Shown: positions 17,588-25,962 of the stretch, piece after piece
Layout of the letters: the number at the start of each line of letters is the position of its first letter
How positions within the stretch are numbered: the first letter of the stretch is position 1
Assembly: GCA_025934775.1 (NCBI GenBank)
Contig: JAICWO010000015.1
Span: forward strand, 1 to 64,000
DNA from: Gemmatimonadaceae bacterium
GTDB taxonomy: Bacteria; Gemmatimonadota; Gemmatimonadetes; Gemmatimonadales; Gemmatimonadaceae
DNA length: 64,000 nt
Direction of reading: 5' to 3'
Program-made: the position numbers and the translations under genes
The notes under the pieces: model-generated
Seen by the model: the letters and a program-made list of their open reading frames with translations, nothing else
Database searches by the model: none
Told to the model about the DNA's origin: nothing

Positions 17588-18118
17588 CTATTGCGACAGG
17601 TATCGTTCGCGCACCAGCTGCGTGTGGTGCCGTTCGTGTCCCGCCACGATGTAGAGCAGCGCGCGCACGGTGACCGGATTTCCGCTCGCCGTGCCGCGGC
17701 GCGTCAGCATCTCGGGATCCAGGTGCTTCGCGAGATGCACCGTCGCCGCGCGAACCACTTGGAACTCCTCGACGAGATCGGCGAGCGTACGCCGCGCGAA
17801 GTTCGAGTTGGCGACGAACACCTTCTCGTCGAAGCTGGCGAGCGGCGTCGTGTCGGCGCGCGAGATCCGGAGCGCGCGATACGTCATCACGCGCTCGGTG
17901 TCGATGATGTGCCCGAGCACTTCCTTGATGCTCCACTTCTCGGGCGCGTACGCGAAGTTTTCGCGTTCCGGCGCCACGCCGCGCAGCAGCGCCGTCGTCT
18001 GCTCCGCCTGCTCGCGCAGCACGGAAATGAGATCACCGTCGGGGACTCTGGCGACGTATTTCTCGTAATACGGCGCATGCTCGTCCGCGGCGGGACGGTC
18101 GATCAGTCGAGTGGCCAT
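17588..18118 (-). CDS. DinB family protein
   Basis: 176-residue four-helix-bundle protein. Candidate metal-binding histidines are in EVLGHIIDTERVM (about residue 69) and AGHERHHTQLVRERYL (about 158-163). It has the DinB_2 layout found in S-transferase-like and unknown members. A good promoter lies just upstream. Partner genes on the minus strand are the TonB-like gene 12 bases downstream and msrB upstream. Confidence 0.85.
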   Translation of the reverse strand: MATRLIDRPAADEHAPYYEKYVARVPDGDLISVLREQAEQTTALLRGVAPERENFAYAPEKWSIKEVLGHIIDTERVMTYRALRISRADTTPLASFDEKVFVANSNFARRTLADLVEEFQVVRAATVHLAKHLDPEMLTRRGTASGNPVTVRALLYIVAGHERHHTQLVRERYLSQ

Positions 18119-18156
18119 GGCCCGGTGCCGGTTGTTTCGGACTCAATCTCTTACTG

Positions 18157-18186
18157 AGATAACTCCCCGAAACCGCCGCGTGTCAA
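18157..18186 (-). promoter_or_regulatory. Promoter of the DinB gene
   Basis: Read on the minus strand: -35 TTGACA (18181-18186), an 18-base spacer, then -10 TTATCT (18157-18162), about 40 bases before the ATG at 18118. An ATCTC-N5-GAGAT inverted repeat at 18146-18160 overlaps the -10 and start site. A GTGTCA-N6-TGACAC repeat (18180-18197) overlaps the -35. Either could be an operator. Confidence 0.5.
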
Positions 18187-18227
18187 CATCCTGACACTTC
18201 GTGAACAAAAATGGCGCCGGGCAGCCG

Positions 18228-18629
18228 CTACTTGGCCTTTGGCTCGAGATCGAGCGACGCGCTGTTCACGCAGTACCGCATCCCGGTCGGCTTGGGGCCG
18301 TCCGGAAACAGGTGCCCGAGATGGCAGCCGCACTTCGCGCAATGGATCTCCGTGCGATGCATGCCATTCGTCGTGTCCTCTTCCGTCTCGATCGCACCGT
18401 TCTCGATCGCGGCGTAGAAGCTCGGCCACCCGGACCCCGATTCGAACTTGGTGTTGGAATCGAACAGCGGCGTCCCGCAGCACGCGCACTTGTACGTCCC
18501 CGGCGTGTGCTCGTCCCAGTACTTGCCGGTAAAGGCGCGCTCGGTGCCCTTGCGCCGCGTGATCGCGAATTGCTCGGGGGTGAGCTCCTTCGCCCACTCC
18601 TCGTCGCTCTTCCGGCTCGACCCGCTCAT
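18228..18629 (-). CDS. msrB: Peptide-methionine (R)-S-oxide reductase MsrB
   Basis: 133 residues. It reduces methionine-R-sulfoxide in proteins. The catalytic Cys120 is in [12 protein letters not shown], and the structural zinc site is CACCG (Cys48, Cys51) plus CAKCG (Cys97, Cys100). The conserved GSGWPSF is at 65-71. The absence of a signal peptide puts it in the cytoplasm. The catalytic residue is Cys, not selenocysteine. The ATG overlaps the stop of the upstream 58-residue gene by one base (TAATG). Confidence 0.95.
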   Translation of the reverse strand: MSGSSRKSDEEWAKELTPEQFAITRRKGTERAFTGKYWDEHTPGTYKCACCGTPLFDSNTKFESGSGWPSFYAAIENGAIETEEDTTNGMHRTEIHCAKCGCHLGHLFPDGPKPTGMRYCVNSASLDLEPKAK

Positions 18630-18805
18630 TAGAACTCCCGCTTCTTCATGATCTCGAATAGCTCGGCGGCTTCGTCGTCCTTCTCGTTGGTTGGCCGGCG
18701 TGTGACGTCGAGCGTGGAATCGTACGTCTTCCGCGGCTGCGACTTGGGTTTGGAGGCTTTCGCAACCGTCTTCTTGATCAGCTTGGCAAGCTGCTTCTCG
18801 TCCAT
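18629..18805 (-). CDS. Small charged protein coupled to msrB
   Basis: 58 residues, starting [20 protein letters not shown] and ending EIMKKREF. A strong GGGGAG ribosome site sits five to six bases upstream of ATG 18805. The TAA stop overlaps the msrB start, giving a two-gene unit. It is highly charged, Lys-rich at the N-terminus and acidic in the middle, with no Cys. No family recognised; a role with MsrB is suggested only by coupling. Confidence 0.65.
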   Translation of the reverse strand: MDEKQLAKLIKKTVAKASKPKSQPRKTYDSTLDVTRRPTNEKDDEAAELFEIMKKREF

Positions 18806-18890
18806 GTGGACTCCCCGGGCAAGGTGAGCGAACCAAAGATACTTAAGCTATTGTTCAGCGACCCGTCCACACCAGGTTCAGCATCGATTC

Positions 18891-19808
18891 ATGGCGTCCA
18901 CCCCAGAGCCGAGCCGAGCTAACATAGCGCTCCGCGGCCTGCTCGAGCGCGGTTTGCGCTTTGAACAGGCTGGCGCGCTCGAGCGGGCGCTGGACGTCTA
19001 CACCCAAGCGCTCGACGACGCCGCGACTCCCGTGAGGGAAGCCGAAGTGCGTGTGGCGCTCGCACGCGTGTACCGCGCCATGGCGTCGTACGAGGAATCG
19101 CACCGCGAGGCCGTAGCGGCTCTCGAGCTTGCCGACTCCGCGGAGGCCGACGACGTCGCCGCCGAAGCGATGAACGTCGACGTCGGCGCGCTCCAGATGC
19201 AGGGGTTCTTCGATGCCGCGGAGCTCATCGCCCAGAAGGCACTCGCCCGCGCGCGCTCGCCGCGGATTCGTGGCATCACGCTGCAGAACCTCGGCAAAGG
19301 CGCCGCCGAACGCGGAGAGTTCGCCACGGCGGAACGCTACTTCAACGAGTCAGTCGCCGCATTCCGCGAGGCGGACTACGAGTTCGGGCTCGCCGTGGCG
19401 TTGTGCAACAGCGCGAAGGCGGCGCTCGACCAGAACAACGCCGCTCGCTCGCTGGCGATCGGCGAGGAAGCGATCGCGATCGCGCGGCGGCAAAACGCGC
19501 TCGACTTGCTTCTGACCGCGACGCAGAACCAAGCCGCGGCCTACTCCGCGATCGGTCAGTTCGACGCCGCCGAATCGCTGCTCACCGAAGCACTCGGACA
19601 CTTCACGAGCGCGCACAACGCCACGCGCCAGGCGGAGTGTCTGGAGCTGATGGGCCAACTCAGCGAGAAACGCGGCGGCGACCGCGACACCGCGCTGCGA
19701 TGCTACCGCCGCGCGCTCGACCTGGCGGAGTCCGCGAAGGACCGTCCGCTCACGACTCGGTTGAGCGCGCAGATCGACGCGCTCATGGAGCGTGCGGAGC
19801 GCGAGTAG
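18891..19808 (+). CDS. TPR-repeat protein
   Basis: 305 residues made of tetratricopeptide-like helical pairs throughout (GLRFEQAGALERALDVYTQA, ATAERYFNESVAAFREADYE, FDAAESLLTEALGHFTSAHN, DTALRCYRRALDLAESA). No signal peptide, membrane segment or enzymatic domain. TPR proteins scaffold protein-protein contacts; the partner is unknown. It is transcribed divergently from the msrB unit. Confidence 0.8.
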   Translation: MASTPEPSRANIALRGLLERGLRFEQAGALERALDVYTQALDDAATPVREAEVRVALARVYRAMASYEESHREAVAALELADSAEADDVAAEAMNVDVGALQMQGFFDAAELIAQKALARARSPRIRGITLQNLGKGAAERGEFATAERYFNESVAAFREADYEFGLAVALCNSAKAALDQNNAARSLAIGEEAIAIARRQNALDLLLTATQNQAAAYSAIGQFDAAESLLTEALGHFTSAHNATRQAECLELMGQLSEKRGGDRDTALRCYRRALDLAESAKDRPLTTRLSAQIDALMERAERE

Positions 19809-19835
19809 ACTCGCGCTCCGGTGCCACCGCGGCCG

Positions 19836-20063
19836 CTACGGCTGCTTGGCGGCGAGCGTCTGCTGCTGCTGCTGCACCGCGTTCGAATCCGGAGCGCAGT
19901 ACGGATTGCCATTCGAGTCGTACGCAATCACGTATCCGCTGCGGCACTCGAAATCGCGAGCGGCAGACGACGGTGCGCGCCGTTGGGCGCTTGGTGCGGT
20001 GGGCGATTCCGCGCACGCGGTCATCGTGACCACTGCCCCGACAAATAACAGGATCTTCTTCAC
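19836..20063 (-). CDS. Small lipoprotein
   Basis: 75 residues. The start is GTG 20063, supported by a GGGAGG site six bases upstream. The signal peptide KKILLFVGAVVTMTAC contains a lipobox Cys. The mature part (ESPTAPSAQRRAPSSAARDF) contains two Cys and a YDSNGNPYCAP segment, and ends in a Gln-run (QQQQQTLAAKQP). Probably anchored in the inner or outer membrane. Function unknown. Confidence 0.65.
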   Translation of the reverse strand: MKKILLFVGAVVTMTACAESPTAPSAQRRAPSSAARDFECRSGYVIAYDSNGNPYCAPDSNAVQQQQQTLAAKQP

Positions 20064-20093
20064 AGCAACCTCCCGCGGACTACTGCCCTGCAC

Positions 20094-20286
20094 AGTGTGA
20101 CCATAGCACAGACGATCCGGGACTGCTGTGCGTTAGCCCACAACGCGCCAGCCGACACGACCGTTCCCTCCTCGAGCACAAACCGTGCTCGCCCGCCGAG
20201 GCGGGTGTGCCGCAGTATACCGGGGTGGGCACGGTGAGGCCACCTGATGTATTGTTCATCGACAACCGCGTCGAGAGCGGAGTGAG
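20094..20286. other. Intergenic region with two hairpins
   Basis: About 190 bases without a gene. Two perfect hairpins lie side by side: GAGCAC/GTGCTC at 20174-20190 and CCCGCC/GGCGGG at 20192-20205. No T-tract follows, so intrinsic termination is uncertain. The right part should contain the promoter of the gene at 20287, which has a GGAGTGAG ribosome site. Confidence 0.4.
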
Positions 20287-20640
20287 ATGGCACGACAGGG
20301 ACGGAAGGGCGCTCGCCCCCCGCAGAGACGGCGGCCGGCGACAGCGAAAATCGATAAATCGGACTACTTCACCCAGCCGGGTAAGCGCGGCTCGGTCATC
20401 GTCTTACGTAAGCCGATCGGCAACCGCGCCACGGCAAAGGTGTGCGGTGTCATGCCGAGCCGCGTGCACGCGAACATGCTGATCAACCAACTCGAGCGCG
20501 CCGAGTCCGTTGTAAAGGATCTTTTCATGGAAGCCACCGACGACGGCATCGAAGCGCTCGAAGCCGTTCTCGCGGCGTGTTGTAAAGAAGTGCTCGAGAA
20601 GGGGCCGAAGGTGGCGGAAAGAGTCGAGAGTGGCGAGTAA
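20287..20640 (+). CDS. Hypothetical protein, basic N-terminus
   Basis: 117 residues. The first 25 are very basic (ARQGRKGARPPQRRRPATAK), followed by a beta-strand-like segment (SVIVLRKPIGNRATAKVCG) and a helical C-terminal half with a CC pair at about 99-100. The basic start could bind nucleic acid; no family is recognised. A good ribosome site (GGAGTGAG) precedes ATG 20287. Convergent with the potassium channel gene. Confidence 0.6.
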   Translation: MARQGRKGARPPQRRRPATAKIDKSDYFTQPGKRGSVIVLRKPIGNRATAKVCGVMPSRVHANMLINQLERAESVVKDLFMEATDDGIEALEAVLAACCKEVLEKGPKVAERVESGE

Positions 20641-20661
20641 ATTGAGGAGGCTGGAGGCGGG

Positions 20662-21678
20662 CTACTCTCTCTCTGCCTTCGGCGGCGCGTACCCCGCAAA
20701 ATGCCCGGTATGATGCCAGGTCGACGTGTGTGCGTAGTCGTCGACTTCCGCGGGCTCCAGGTCGCTCAGTTTGCGGACGTTGATGCTCACCACGCCCGAG
20801 TCGTCGACGGGATTGTAGATGTTGCCGAACCGGTGCCCGAACACGATCTCGTCGGCCTTGTACGATGAGCGCGCGTGCACGGTCTGCGAGAACGTCTCGT
20901 CGATGCCCGTGAGCAGGATCATGAATTCGGCATCTTTTGCTACTAATTCGTCGTGCTCCACGCCGAAGAGCGGGCTCCGCTCGTCGATCGGGTGCACCAC
21001 GGTCCAGCTCAACGGATAGAACACGACGCGCGTGCGCTCGAGCACGAGCTGGTCGTACCGGCGCGCCGCGCCCTCGATCCGGCTGAACAGCACGATCGCC
21101 TCCAGCTGGACGAGCTGGTTGCTCCGCCCGTTCGCCGTCCGGAACATGAACGCGGTTTTTCCGCGGTACGGCGCGATGACCGCCCGATCGCTGAACATCA
21201 CCGCCGCGGTGGGGCGCGAGAAGCGCGCGAAGAGAATGCCCGTGCCGAGCGCGAAAATGAGCAGGCCGACGAGCGATTCGATCGTCATCACCAGATGCGG
21301 GAGCACGCCGTTCGGCGTGACGTTGCCGTACCCGATCGTCGCCAGCGTCTCCACGCTGAAGAAGAATGCGCGGCCGAACGCGCCGCCCATCTGCGCGCTG
21401 CTCATCGCCAGCAGCGAGTTCACGCCGAGCGACAGGTAGGCGAGCGCGAACACGAGGTTCGCCGCCAGATAGCCCGCGATCATGAACAGGAAGAAGCGCG
21501 GCCAACTGATCGTGAGCATGTAGTGATACAGGCTCAGCGACTTGAGGAACGGCAGCCCAACGCGGCGCGACGTGAACGTCCCGTCGCGGTTGAGCAGCCG
21601 CTTCTCGTTGGCGCCCCCGACGATGGAGCCGAACCCGAGGTCTTTCGGTTCTTCGAGCTGGAGCTGCGGATTCGTCAT
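20662..21678 (-). CDS. Inward-rectifier (KirBac-type) potassium channel
   Basis: 338 residues. Two membrane segments flank a pore loop: M1 at about 62-82 (FFLFMIAGYLAANLVFALAY), selectivity filter TIGYG at 114-118, M2 at about 127-150 (LVMTIESLVGLLIFALGTGI). The C-terminal 185 residues are the cytoplasmic immunoglobulin-like Kir domain, including FSDRAVIAPYRG, FYPLSWTVVHPIDERSPLFG and HARSSYKADEIVFGHRF. It forms a tetrameric K+ channel in the inner membrane. Confidence 0.92.
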   Translation of the reverse strand: MTNPQLQLEEPKDLGFGSIVGGANEKRLLNRDGTFTSRRVGLPFLKSLSLYHYMLTISWPRFFLFMIAGYLAANLVFALAYLSLGVNSLLAMSSAQMGGAFGRAFFFSVETLATIGYGNVTPNGVLPHLVMTIESLVGLLIFALGTGILFARFSRPTAAVMFSDRAVIAPYRGKTAFMFRTANGRSNQLVQLEAIVLFSRIEGAARRYDQLVLERTRVVFYPLSWTVVHPIDERSPLFGVEHDELVAKDAEFMILLTGIDETFSQTVHARSSYKADEIVFGHRFGNIYNPVDDSGVVSINVRKLSDLEPAEVDDYAHTSTWHHTGHFAGYAPPKAERE

Positions 21679-21725
21679 GCTCTACGTCTCGTGACCTGGG
21701 AAGAGTCCAACACGTTCAACCTGTG

Positions 21726-24700
21726 CTACGGAACAATGGATCCCGCTTGCTGCGCTTTGAGCTGCTGCCAGTACTCGTCCATCTTGATCCGCGGAATGCC
21801 GTTCGTCATCCAATCGGGCGCCGGTTTGCCCTTGAGGTAGTGGTCGAACCAGTCCTTCTGCCGCATCGCGTAGTCCTTCTGGTTGATCGAACGCGCGAGG
21901 CCGTGATTCTCGCCGACGTACGTCAGCAGGATCACCTGCTTGCCGAGCTGCCGCAGTGTGTTGAAGTACGTGACGCCCTGATTGAAATCGACCGCGCCGT
22001 CCTTGTCATCGGAGAGGATGATCAGCGGCGTCGTCACGTTCTTCGCGTGGAAGTTGGGCGAGTTCCGAATGTACGCTTCGTAATTATCGATGTAGTTGCC
22101 CTTGAAGCGGCCCTGACTCGACTCGAAGATCGCCTGATCCGCGCCGCCGGTGTTCCAGTAGATCGAGCCGTACATGCTCACCATGTCGGTGAGCGGCGCG
22201 CCGGCGATCGCCGCCTTGAAGATGTGCGTCTGCGTCACGAGGAACGCCGTCTGGTAGCCGCCCCACGAGTGGCCCCACAGCCCCACGTTCGCCGAATCGA
22301 TCATCCCCGTCGCGATCGCCGCCTTCACGGCGGGAATCACGCACCACACCGCCGACATCCCGGGGTCATTCACGCGGTAGACGATGTCCGGATCGAGCAC
22401 CGCGTAGCCGCGGCTCGTGTAGATGCTCCGATTCGGCGTGCTCGTCTCGTTCGGCGTGACGTACGAGTGCGCCAGGTTCGAGCGCTTCTCGTAGATCGTC
22501 ACGAGCAGCGGGTACTTCTTCCCCGGCTCGTAGTTGGCCGGCAGGTACAGCGCACCCTGCAGCTTGTCGCCTTTGGCGCTGGTGTAGTTGATCAGGCGCA
22601 CCCCGCTCGTCCACGCGAAATCCTTCTGCTGCGGATTCGCGTCGGTGATCTGGCGGCCGCCTTTCAGATCCGCGCTCGCGACATAGTAGTTCGGGAAATC
22701 CGACGCCGTCTGCCGCGTGTACACGAAGACGTCGGCGTTTTTCGCCTTCTCATATGAGAACTTCGCATCGTCCCACACCAGGCGCTGCGCGCCGGGCTTG
22801 TTCGGCTCCACACGCGACACGCCTTCCTTCTTCGTCCACTCGCCGTACGCCGCGAAATACAGCGGCTTGCTCAGATCGATGCCGTCGGCGAACGATCCGC
22901 CGCCGCCGCGCCCGCCGCGGCCGGCAGCCGCGCCGCGCGTCGTCTGTTGCTCGAATGGGTAGAGACGCTGATACCGGATCTGATCGCGCTTGCCGTCGAC
23001 GGTGAGATTCGTCGCGGCGCCGCCGCGCACCGGAACCTTCCACGCGTCGAACGCGTCTGACACGATCACGGCGCTGCCGTCCTTGGTCCAGCCGAATACC
23101 TGATCCGGCGGCGTGACGATGTTGTTGTGATCGTCCGACGTGTCGGCGAACACGGTCGGCACGCCTTTGGAGATCTCGTGCGTGTCGCCCGTCACCACGT
23201 CCATCACCGCCCACTGCGCGTTGTCGTCCCAGTACAGCAGCTCGCGCCCGTTCGGCGACGCGACGATCGCTGATGCGATGTGCTTCTCGAGCACACGCTT
23301 GCGTGCTCCCGTCGCGAGATCCACCGCGTAGAGATCCTGGTACCGCCGGCCGCTGTAGCTCTCCTGATTGTCGTACTCGCGCGTGTCGACTCCGTACGCA
23401 TAGTGCTCGTGTCCGACGAGCGCGATCGTGCGCAGTGCGTCATCGGCGAGGCGTACGAACTTCTGATCCGCGAACCGGTACTCCGAGAGGTAGCTGTACG
23501 CCTTGTCCTGGGCTTCCTGCACGATCTGCTGCGACTGCAGGCGCGGATCCTTGTAGTGCCAGAGGATGAGCGAGGGATTCTCTTCCTGCGATTCGTTCAC
23601 GCGCGGTTGATTGATCGTGCCGCCCATGCCCGGCGCGCCCGCCTGCACCAGCCCGATGCCGCGGCCGGCGGCCATCATCTGCGGCTTCTTCGCCTCGCGA
23701 ATTCCAAAGAAGATCGTCGAGAGATCGCTCGAGAAGCGCGGCGCCTCGTTGACGGAGACGGCCATGCCGGGCGTGAAGTCCGCGTGCTGCTTCGGATCGA
23801 AGACGACCTTGCTCGGCGACGCGGACGCGAGATTCGTGACGCTCACCACCGAGTACAGCGTGTCGTGGAGAACGGAGTCCGGCACGCCGCGCAACACGGC
23901 GAGCCCCGGTGCGCTGTCGGCCCACACGAGGTGGCGATACAGCGCGCGCTCCGTGTCGAGCGGACGCACGACGTCGGTGCGCATGTTCCGAAGCTGAACG
24001 CCGTTCCCGATCTCGTCGTGCGCGTCGATGGTGTACGCCAGCCATTCGCCGCTCTCGTCGAAATCGAACTCGGCGACGTTGCCGATGTTCACCATCGACT
24101 TGCCGGCGAGATCGTAGAGCAGGAGATCGGTGCCCGTGGAGCGTGACACGGTCGCCGCGGCGCTCGGAGCGGCGCCGCGCGCGCCCATCGCCTCCGGAGC
24201 CGCGGATACCTGTTCCGGATAGCTCTGCATCGCGATCCACATTGGCTTGTCGCCATCGAACGCGAAGCGGCGCACGTGGTCGAACTCGACCTTCTCGCCC
24301 GTCGAGAGATTCACGAGACCGAGCTTATTCTGCTGCGGTCCGCTGCCGCTTGCCGCGGCTCCGCCGGCGCCGCCCCGGCCACCGCGCCCTGCGCCGCGAC
24401 CGCCGGTTGGCTGGGCTTTGGGATAGATCGTGAACGCGACCCACTTGGAATCGCCGCTGATCGCGAGCGCGCTCGAGCCGCCGCCTCCGAACGCGGCCGC
24501 GCCTCCGCGCCCACCCGGGCCGCTCGCGTTGCCGATCGGGAATCTCATCTCCTTGCCGTCAGCCGCGGTCGAGCGAATGACGACGTTCGCGTCGCCTTCA
24601 TTCGGCGCGAGGACATACGCGAACCACTTGCCGTCGTCCGAGAGCACGGGCTGGCGAATCGTCTTCCACGCCTTGAGATCGGCGGGTTGCATCTGCCGAG

Positions 24701-24803
24701 TGGCGTGCGATGCCGGCTGCTGCGCGGCAACGGCTTGGGCGACGATCAAAATCGAGAGCGGTGCGCCGATAATCGAAATGCGGCGCCGAGCGCGAGCAAA
24801 CAT
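21726..24803 (-). CDS. Large S9 family peptidase
   Basis: 1025 residues, exported (signal RISIIGAPLSILIVAQAVAAQ). A long beta-propeller part contains two Gly-rich inserts (about 100 and 155). The C-terminal alpha/beta-hydrolase domain has the nucleophile GHSWGG (Ser846), an acid in LSDDKDGAVDF and a His in VGENHGLARS. Such enzymes resemble prolyl oligopeptidases and acylaminoacyl-peptidases. ATG 24803 has a GGAG site five bases upstream and gives the signal peptide. Much larger than the typical 650-800 residues because of the extended N-terminal domain. Confidence 0.9.
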   Translation of the reverse strand: MFARARRRISIIGAPLSILIVAQAVAAQQPASHATRQMQPADLKAWKTIRQPVLSDDGKWFAYVLAPNEGDANVVIRSTAADGKEMRFPIGNASGPGGRGGAAAFGGGGSSALAISGDSKWVAFTIYPKAQPTGGRGAGRGGRGGAGGAAASGSGPQQNKLGLVNLSTGEKVEFDHVRRFAFDGDKPMWIAMQSYPEQVSAAPEAMGARGAAPSAAATVSRSTGTDLLLYDLAGKSMVNIGNVAEFDFDESGEWLAYTIDAHDEIGNGVQLRNMRTDVVRPLDTERALYRHLVWADSAPGLAVLRGVPDSVLHDTLYSVVSVTNLASASPSKVVFDPKQHADFTPGMAVSVNEAPRFSSDLSTIFFGIREAKKPQMMAAGRGIGLVQAGAPGMGGTINQPRVNESQEENPSLILWHYKDPRLQSQQIVQEAQDKAYSYLSEYRFADQKFVRLADDALRTIALVGHEHYAYGVDTREYDNQESYSGRRYQDLYAVDLATGARKRVLEKHIASAIVASPNGRELLYWDDNAQWAVMDVVTGDTHEISKGVPTVFADTSDDHNNIVTPPDQVFGWTKDGSAVIVSDAFDAWKVPVRGGAATNLTVDGKRDQIRYQRLYPFEQQTTRGAAAGRGGRGGGGSFADGIDLSKPLYFAAYGEWTKKEGVSRVEPNKPGAQRLVWDDAKFSYEKAKNADVFVYTRQTASDFPNYYVASADLKGGRQITDANPQQKDFAWTSGVRLINYTSAKGDKLQGALYLPANYEPGKKYPLLVTIYEKRSNLAHSYVTPNETSTPNRSIYTSRGYAVLDPDIVYRVNDPGMSAVWCVIPAVKAAIATGMIDSANVGLWGHSWGGYQTAFLVTQTHIFKAAIAGAPLTDMVSMYGSIYWNTGGADQAIFESSQGRFKGNYIDNYEAYIRNSPNFHAKNVTTPLIILSDDKDGAVDFNQGVTYFNTLRQLGKQVILLTYVGENHGLARSINQKDYAMRQKDWFDHYLKGKPAPDWMTNGIPRIKMDEYWQQLKAQQAGSIVP

Positions 24804-24994
24804 GGAATCTCCGCGTCGAACGGACGGAAGGGCGAGGGTGAATGCGAGGCTCAACAACGTACCGGGCGTGCACTTACCTGTCCACCGACGGACACTGCTC
24901 AAGTTCCGGCTGCGGCTATCCGATACTCTCTCACGGAAGGTCTTGTCCGGCGATGCGCCGGGTACCTGAACGGCCGGAGCGGAGGGAGCGCAGG
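24804..24994. promoter_or_regulatory. Divergent promoter region
   Basis: A 191-base gap between the divergent S9 peptidase and PrcB-like genes. It must carry both promoters, but no confident -35/-10 pair was read. Confidence 0.4.
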
Positions 24995-25558
24995 ATGCGG
25001 AAGACGATCATCGGAGCCGCGGTGCTGAGCGCGGCGATCATTGCGTATGGCTGTCAGCATTACGTGCATCCGTCGCACACGCCGGACGAGCACGGGAATG
25101 CCGCGCCGATCAAGCAGGTCGCGACCGAAGCGCACGCCGACGACATCAGGCTCGAGCCGTACGAGTCGGTCGATCATTTATATAGAAACGCGAAAAGCCA
25201 GCTCCCGAACTCGGTGCGGCTCGCGATTCTCGACACCGCCGATTGGGACGCGATCTGGAAGCGCATCGTCGGCGCGAGCTCGAACGCACCAGCGCCGTCG
25301 GTCGATTTCTCGCGCGAGATGCTGCTCGTCGTCGGGATGGGCCAAGCGCCGTGCATGGGCTATCAGATCAACATCGACACCGTGTTTCGCGACAAGGACA
25401 AGCGGGTCTACGCGGTGGTGCGCGAGCGCGGACACGGCTCGCGGTGCGGATGCTTGAACGAGGTGGTGTCGCCGGTGGACGTGATCCGGGTGCCGCGGAC
25501 GATCCGACCGGTGACGTTCCTGGAGCGGAAGGAGACCAATGTGTGCGAGGAGCGGTGA
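24995..25558 (+). CDS. PrcB-like lipoprotein
   Basis: 187 residues. A GGAGGGAG site precedes ATG 24995. The signal peptide IIGAAVLSAAIIAYGC supplies a lipobox Cys. The C-terminal part matches the PrcB C-terminal domain: VDFSREMLLVVGMGQAPCMG, then YQINIDTVFRDKDKRVYAVV and VDVIRVPRTIRPVTF. In spirochaetes PrcB is part of a protease complex with PrtP/PrcA; here no partner is adjacent, though an S9 peptidase is divergent from it. Cysteines near residues 130-165 may form disulfides. Confidence 0.65.
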   Translation: MRKTIIGAAVLSAAIIAYGCQHYVHPSHTPDEHGNAAPIKQVATEAHADDIRLEPYESVDHLYRNAKSQLPNSVRLAILDTADWDAIWKRIVGASSNAPAPSVDFSREMLLVVGMGQAPCMGYQINIDTVFRDKDKRVYAVVRERGHGSRCGCLNEVVSPVDVIRVPRTIRPVTFLERKETNVCEER

Positions 25559-25602
25559 GTATTCCGAATTGCTGAAGCAGGACGCCGAGTGCTGGAGGCG
25601 GG

Positions 25603-25887
25603 GCTGACAGCAGAGCTATCAGTTCCCGGCTCGGCTGTTCGCTATCAGCGACAGCTATCGGAGGGATTCGGAACGAAGCGTTGAATGGGAGCGCGGGGCG
25701 GGGCCTGCGTGCTCCGTTCGGCGTCAATGCGAGAACGGGCGATCTGTGAGCGTGCGCCGTCGTGCGTCGATTCGCGTACGCCGCTTCCGGAAGCCGATTC
25801 CCGATCCCATGCACCACTTCCACTTCCCTCTGATAGCTGTCGCTGATAGCGAATAGCCGAGCTGGGATCTGGCAGCTCGCTGTCAGC
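25603..25887. repeat. 285-base inverted-repeat element, copy 1
   Basis: Arms of about 63 bases at each end (25603-25666 and 25825-25887) are reverse complements with about six mismatches and one gap. They begin GCTGACAGC and contain CTATCAGCGACAGCTATC. The centre (about 158 bases) has no credible gene. A second copy is at 46161-46437: arms nearly identical, centre partly conserved (GGAACGAAGCGTTGAATGGG in both). No transposase, so it is a MITE-like or other palindromic element. It ends eight bases before the first BlaI operator. Confidence 0.85.
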
Positions 25888-25894
25888 TCCCTGA

Positions 25895-25912
25895 CTCCTA
25901 AAGATTTAGTTG
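25895..25912. promoter_or_regulatory. Upstream operator of the BlaI-type gene
   Basis: CTCCTAAAGATTTAGTTG is an imperfect copy (left half identical, right half 6 of 8) of the perfect operator at 25938. It overlaps the -35 hexamer, so bound repressor would block polymerase. Confidence 0.55.
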
Positions 25913-25937
25913 ACATCGTCCCCTCACTTCGTATCTT
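25910..25937 (+). promoter_or_regulatory. Promoter of the BlaI-type gene
   Basis: -35 TTGACA (25910-25915), a 16-base spacer, -10 TATCTT (25932-25937). The expected start of transcription falls inside the downstream operator, fitting autorepression. Confidence 0.65.
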
Positions 25938-25955
25938 CTCCTAAACCTTTAGGAG
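25938..25955. promoter_or_regulatory. Main operator of the BlaI-type gene
   Basis: CTCCTAAACCTTTAGGAG is a perfect 8-base inverted repeat around CC. Its right half also supplies the ribosome site (AGGAG, seven bases before GTG 25963), so operator and Shine-Dalgarno are the same bases. Confidence 0.7.
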
Positions 25956-25962
25956 TAGATCC

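Noticed and set aside
19875-19895. GTTCGAATCC, which resembles a tRNA T-loop
   Set aside because: It lies inside the small lipoprotein gene, with no acceptor, D or anticodon stem at the right distance.
25368-25916. Minus-strand frame over the first palindromic element
   Set aside because: It runs through the inverted arms and the PrcB-like gene; its amino-acid sequence reflects the repeat, not a protein family. The same happens at 46192-46608.
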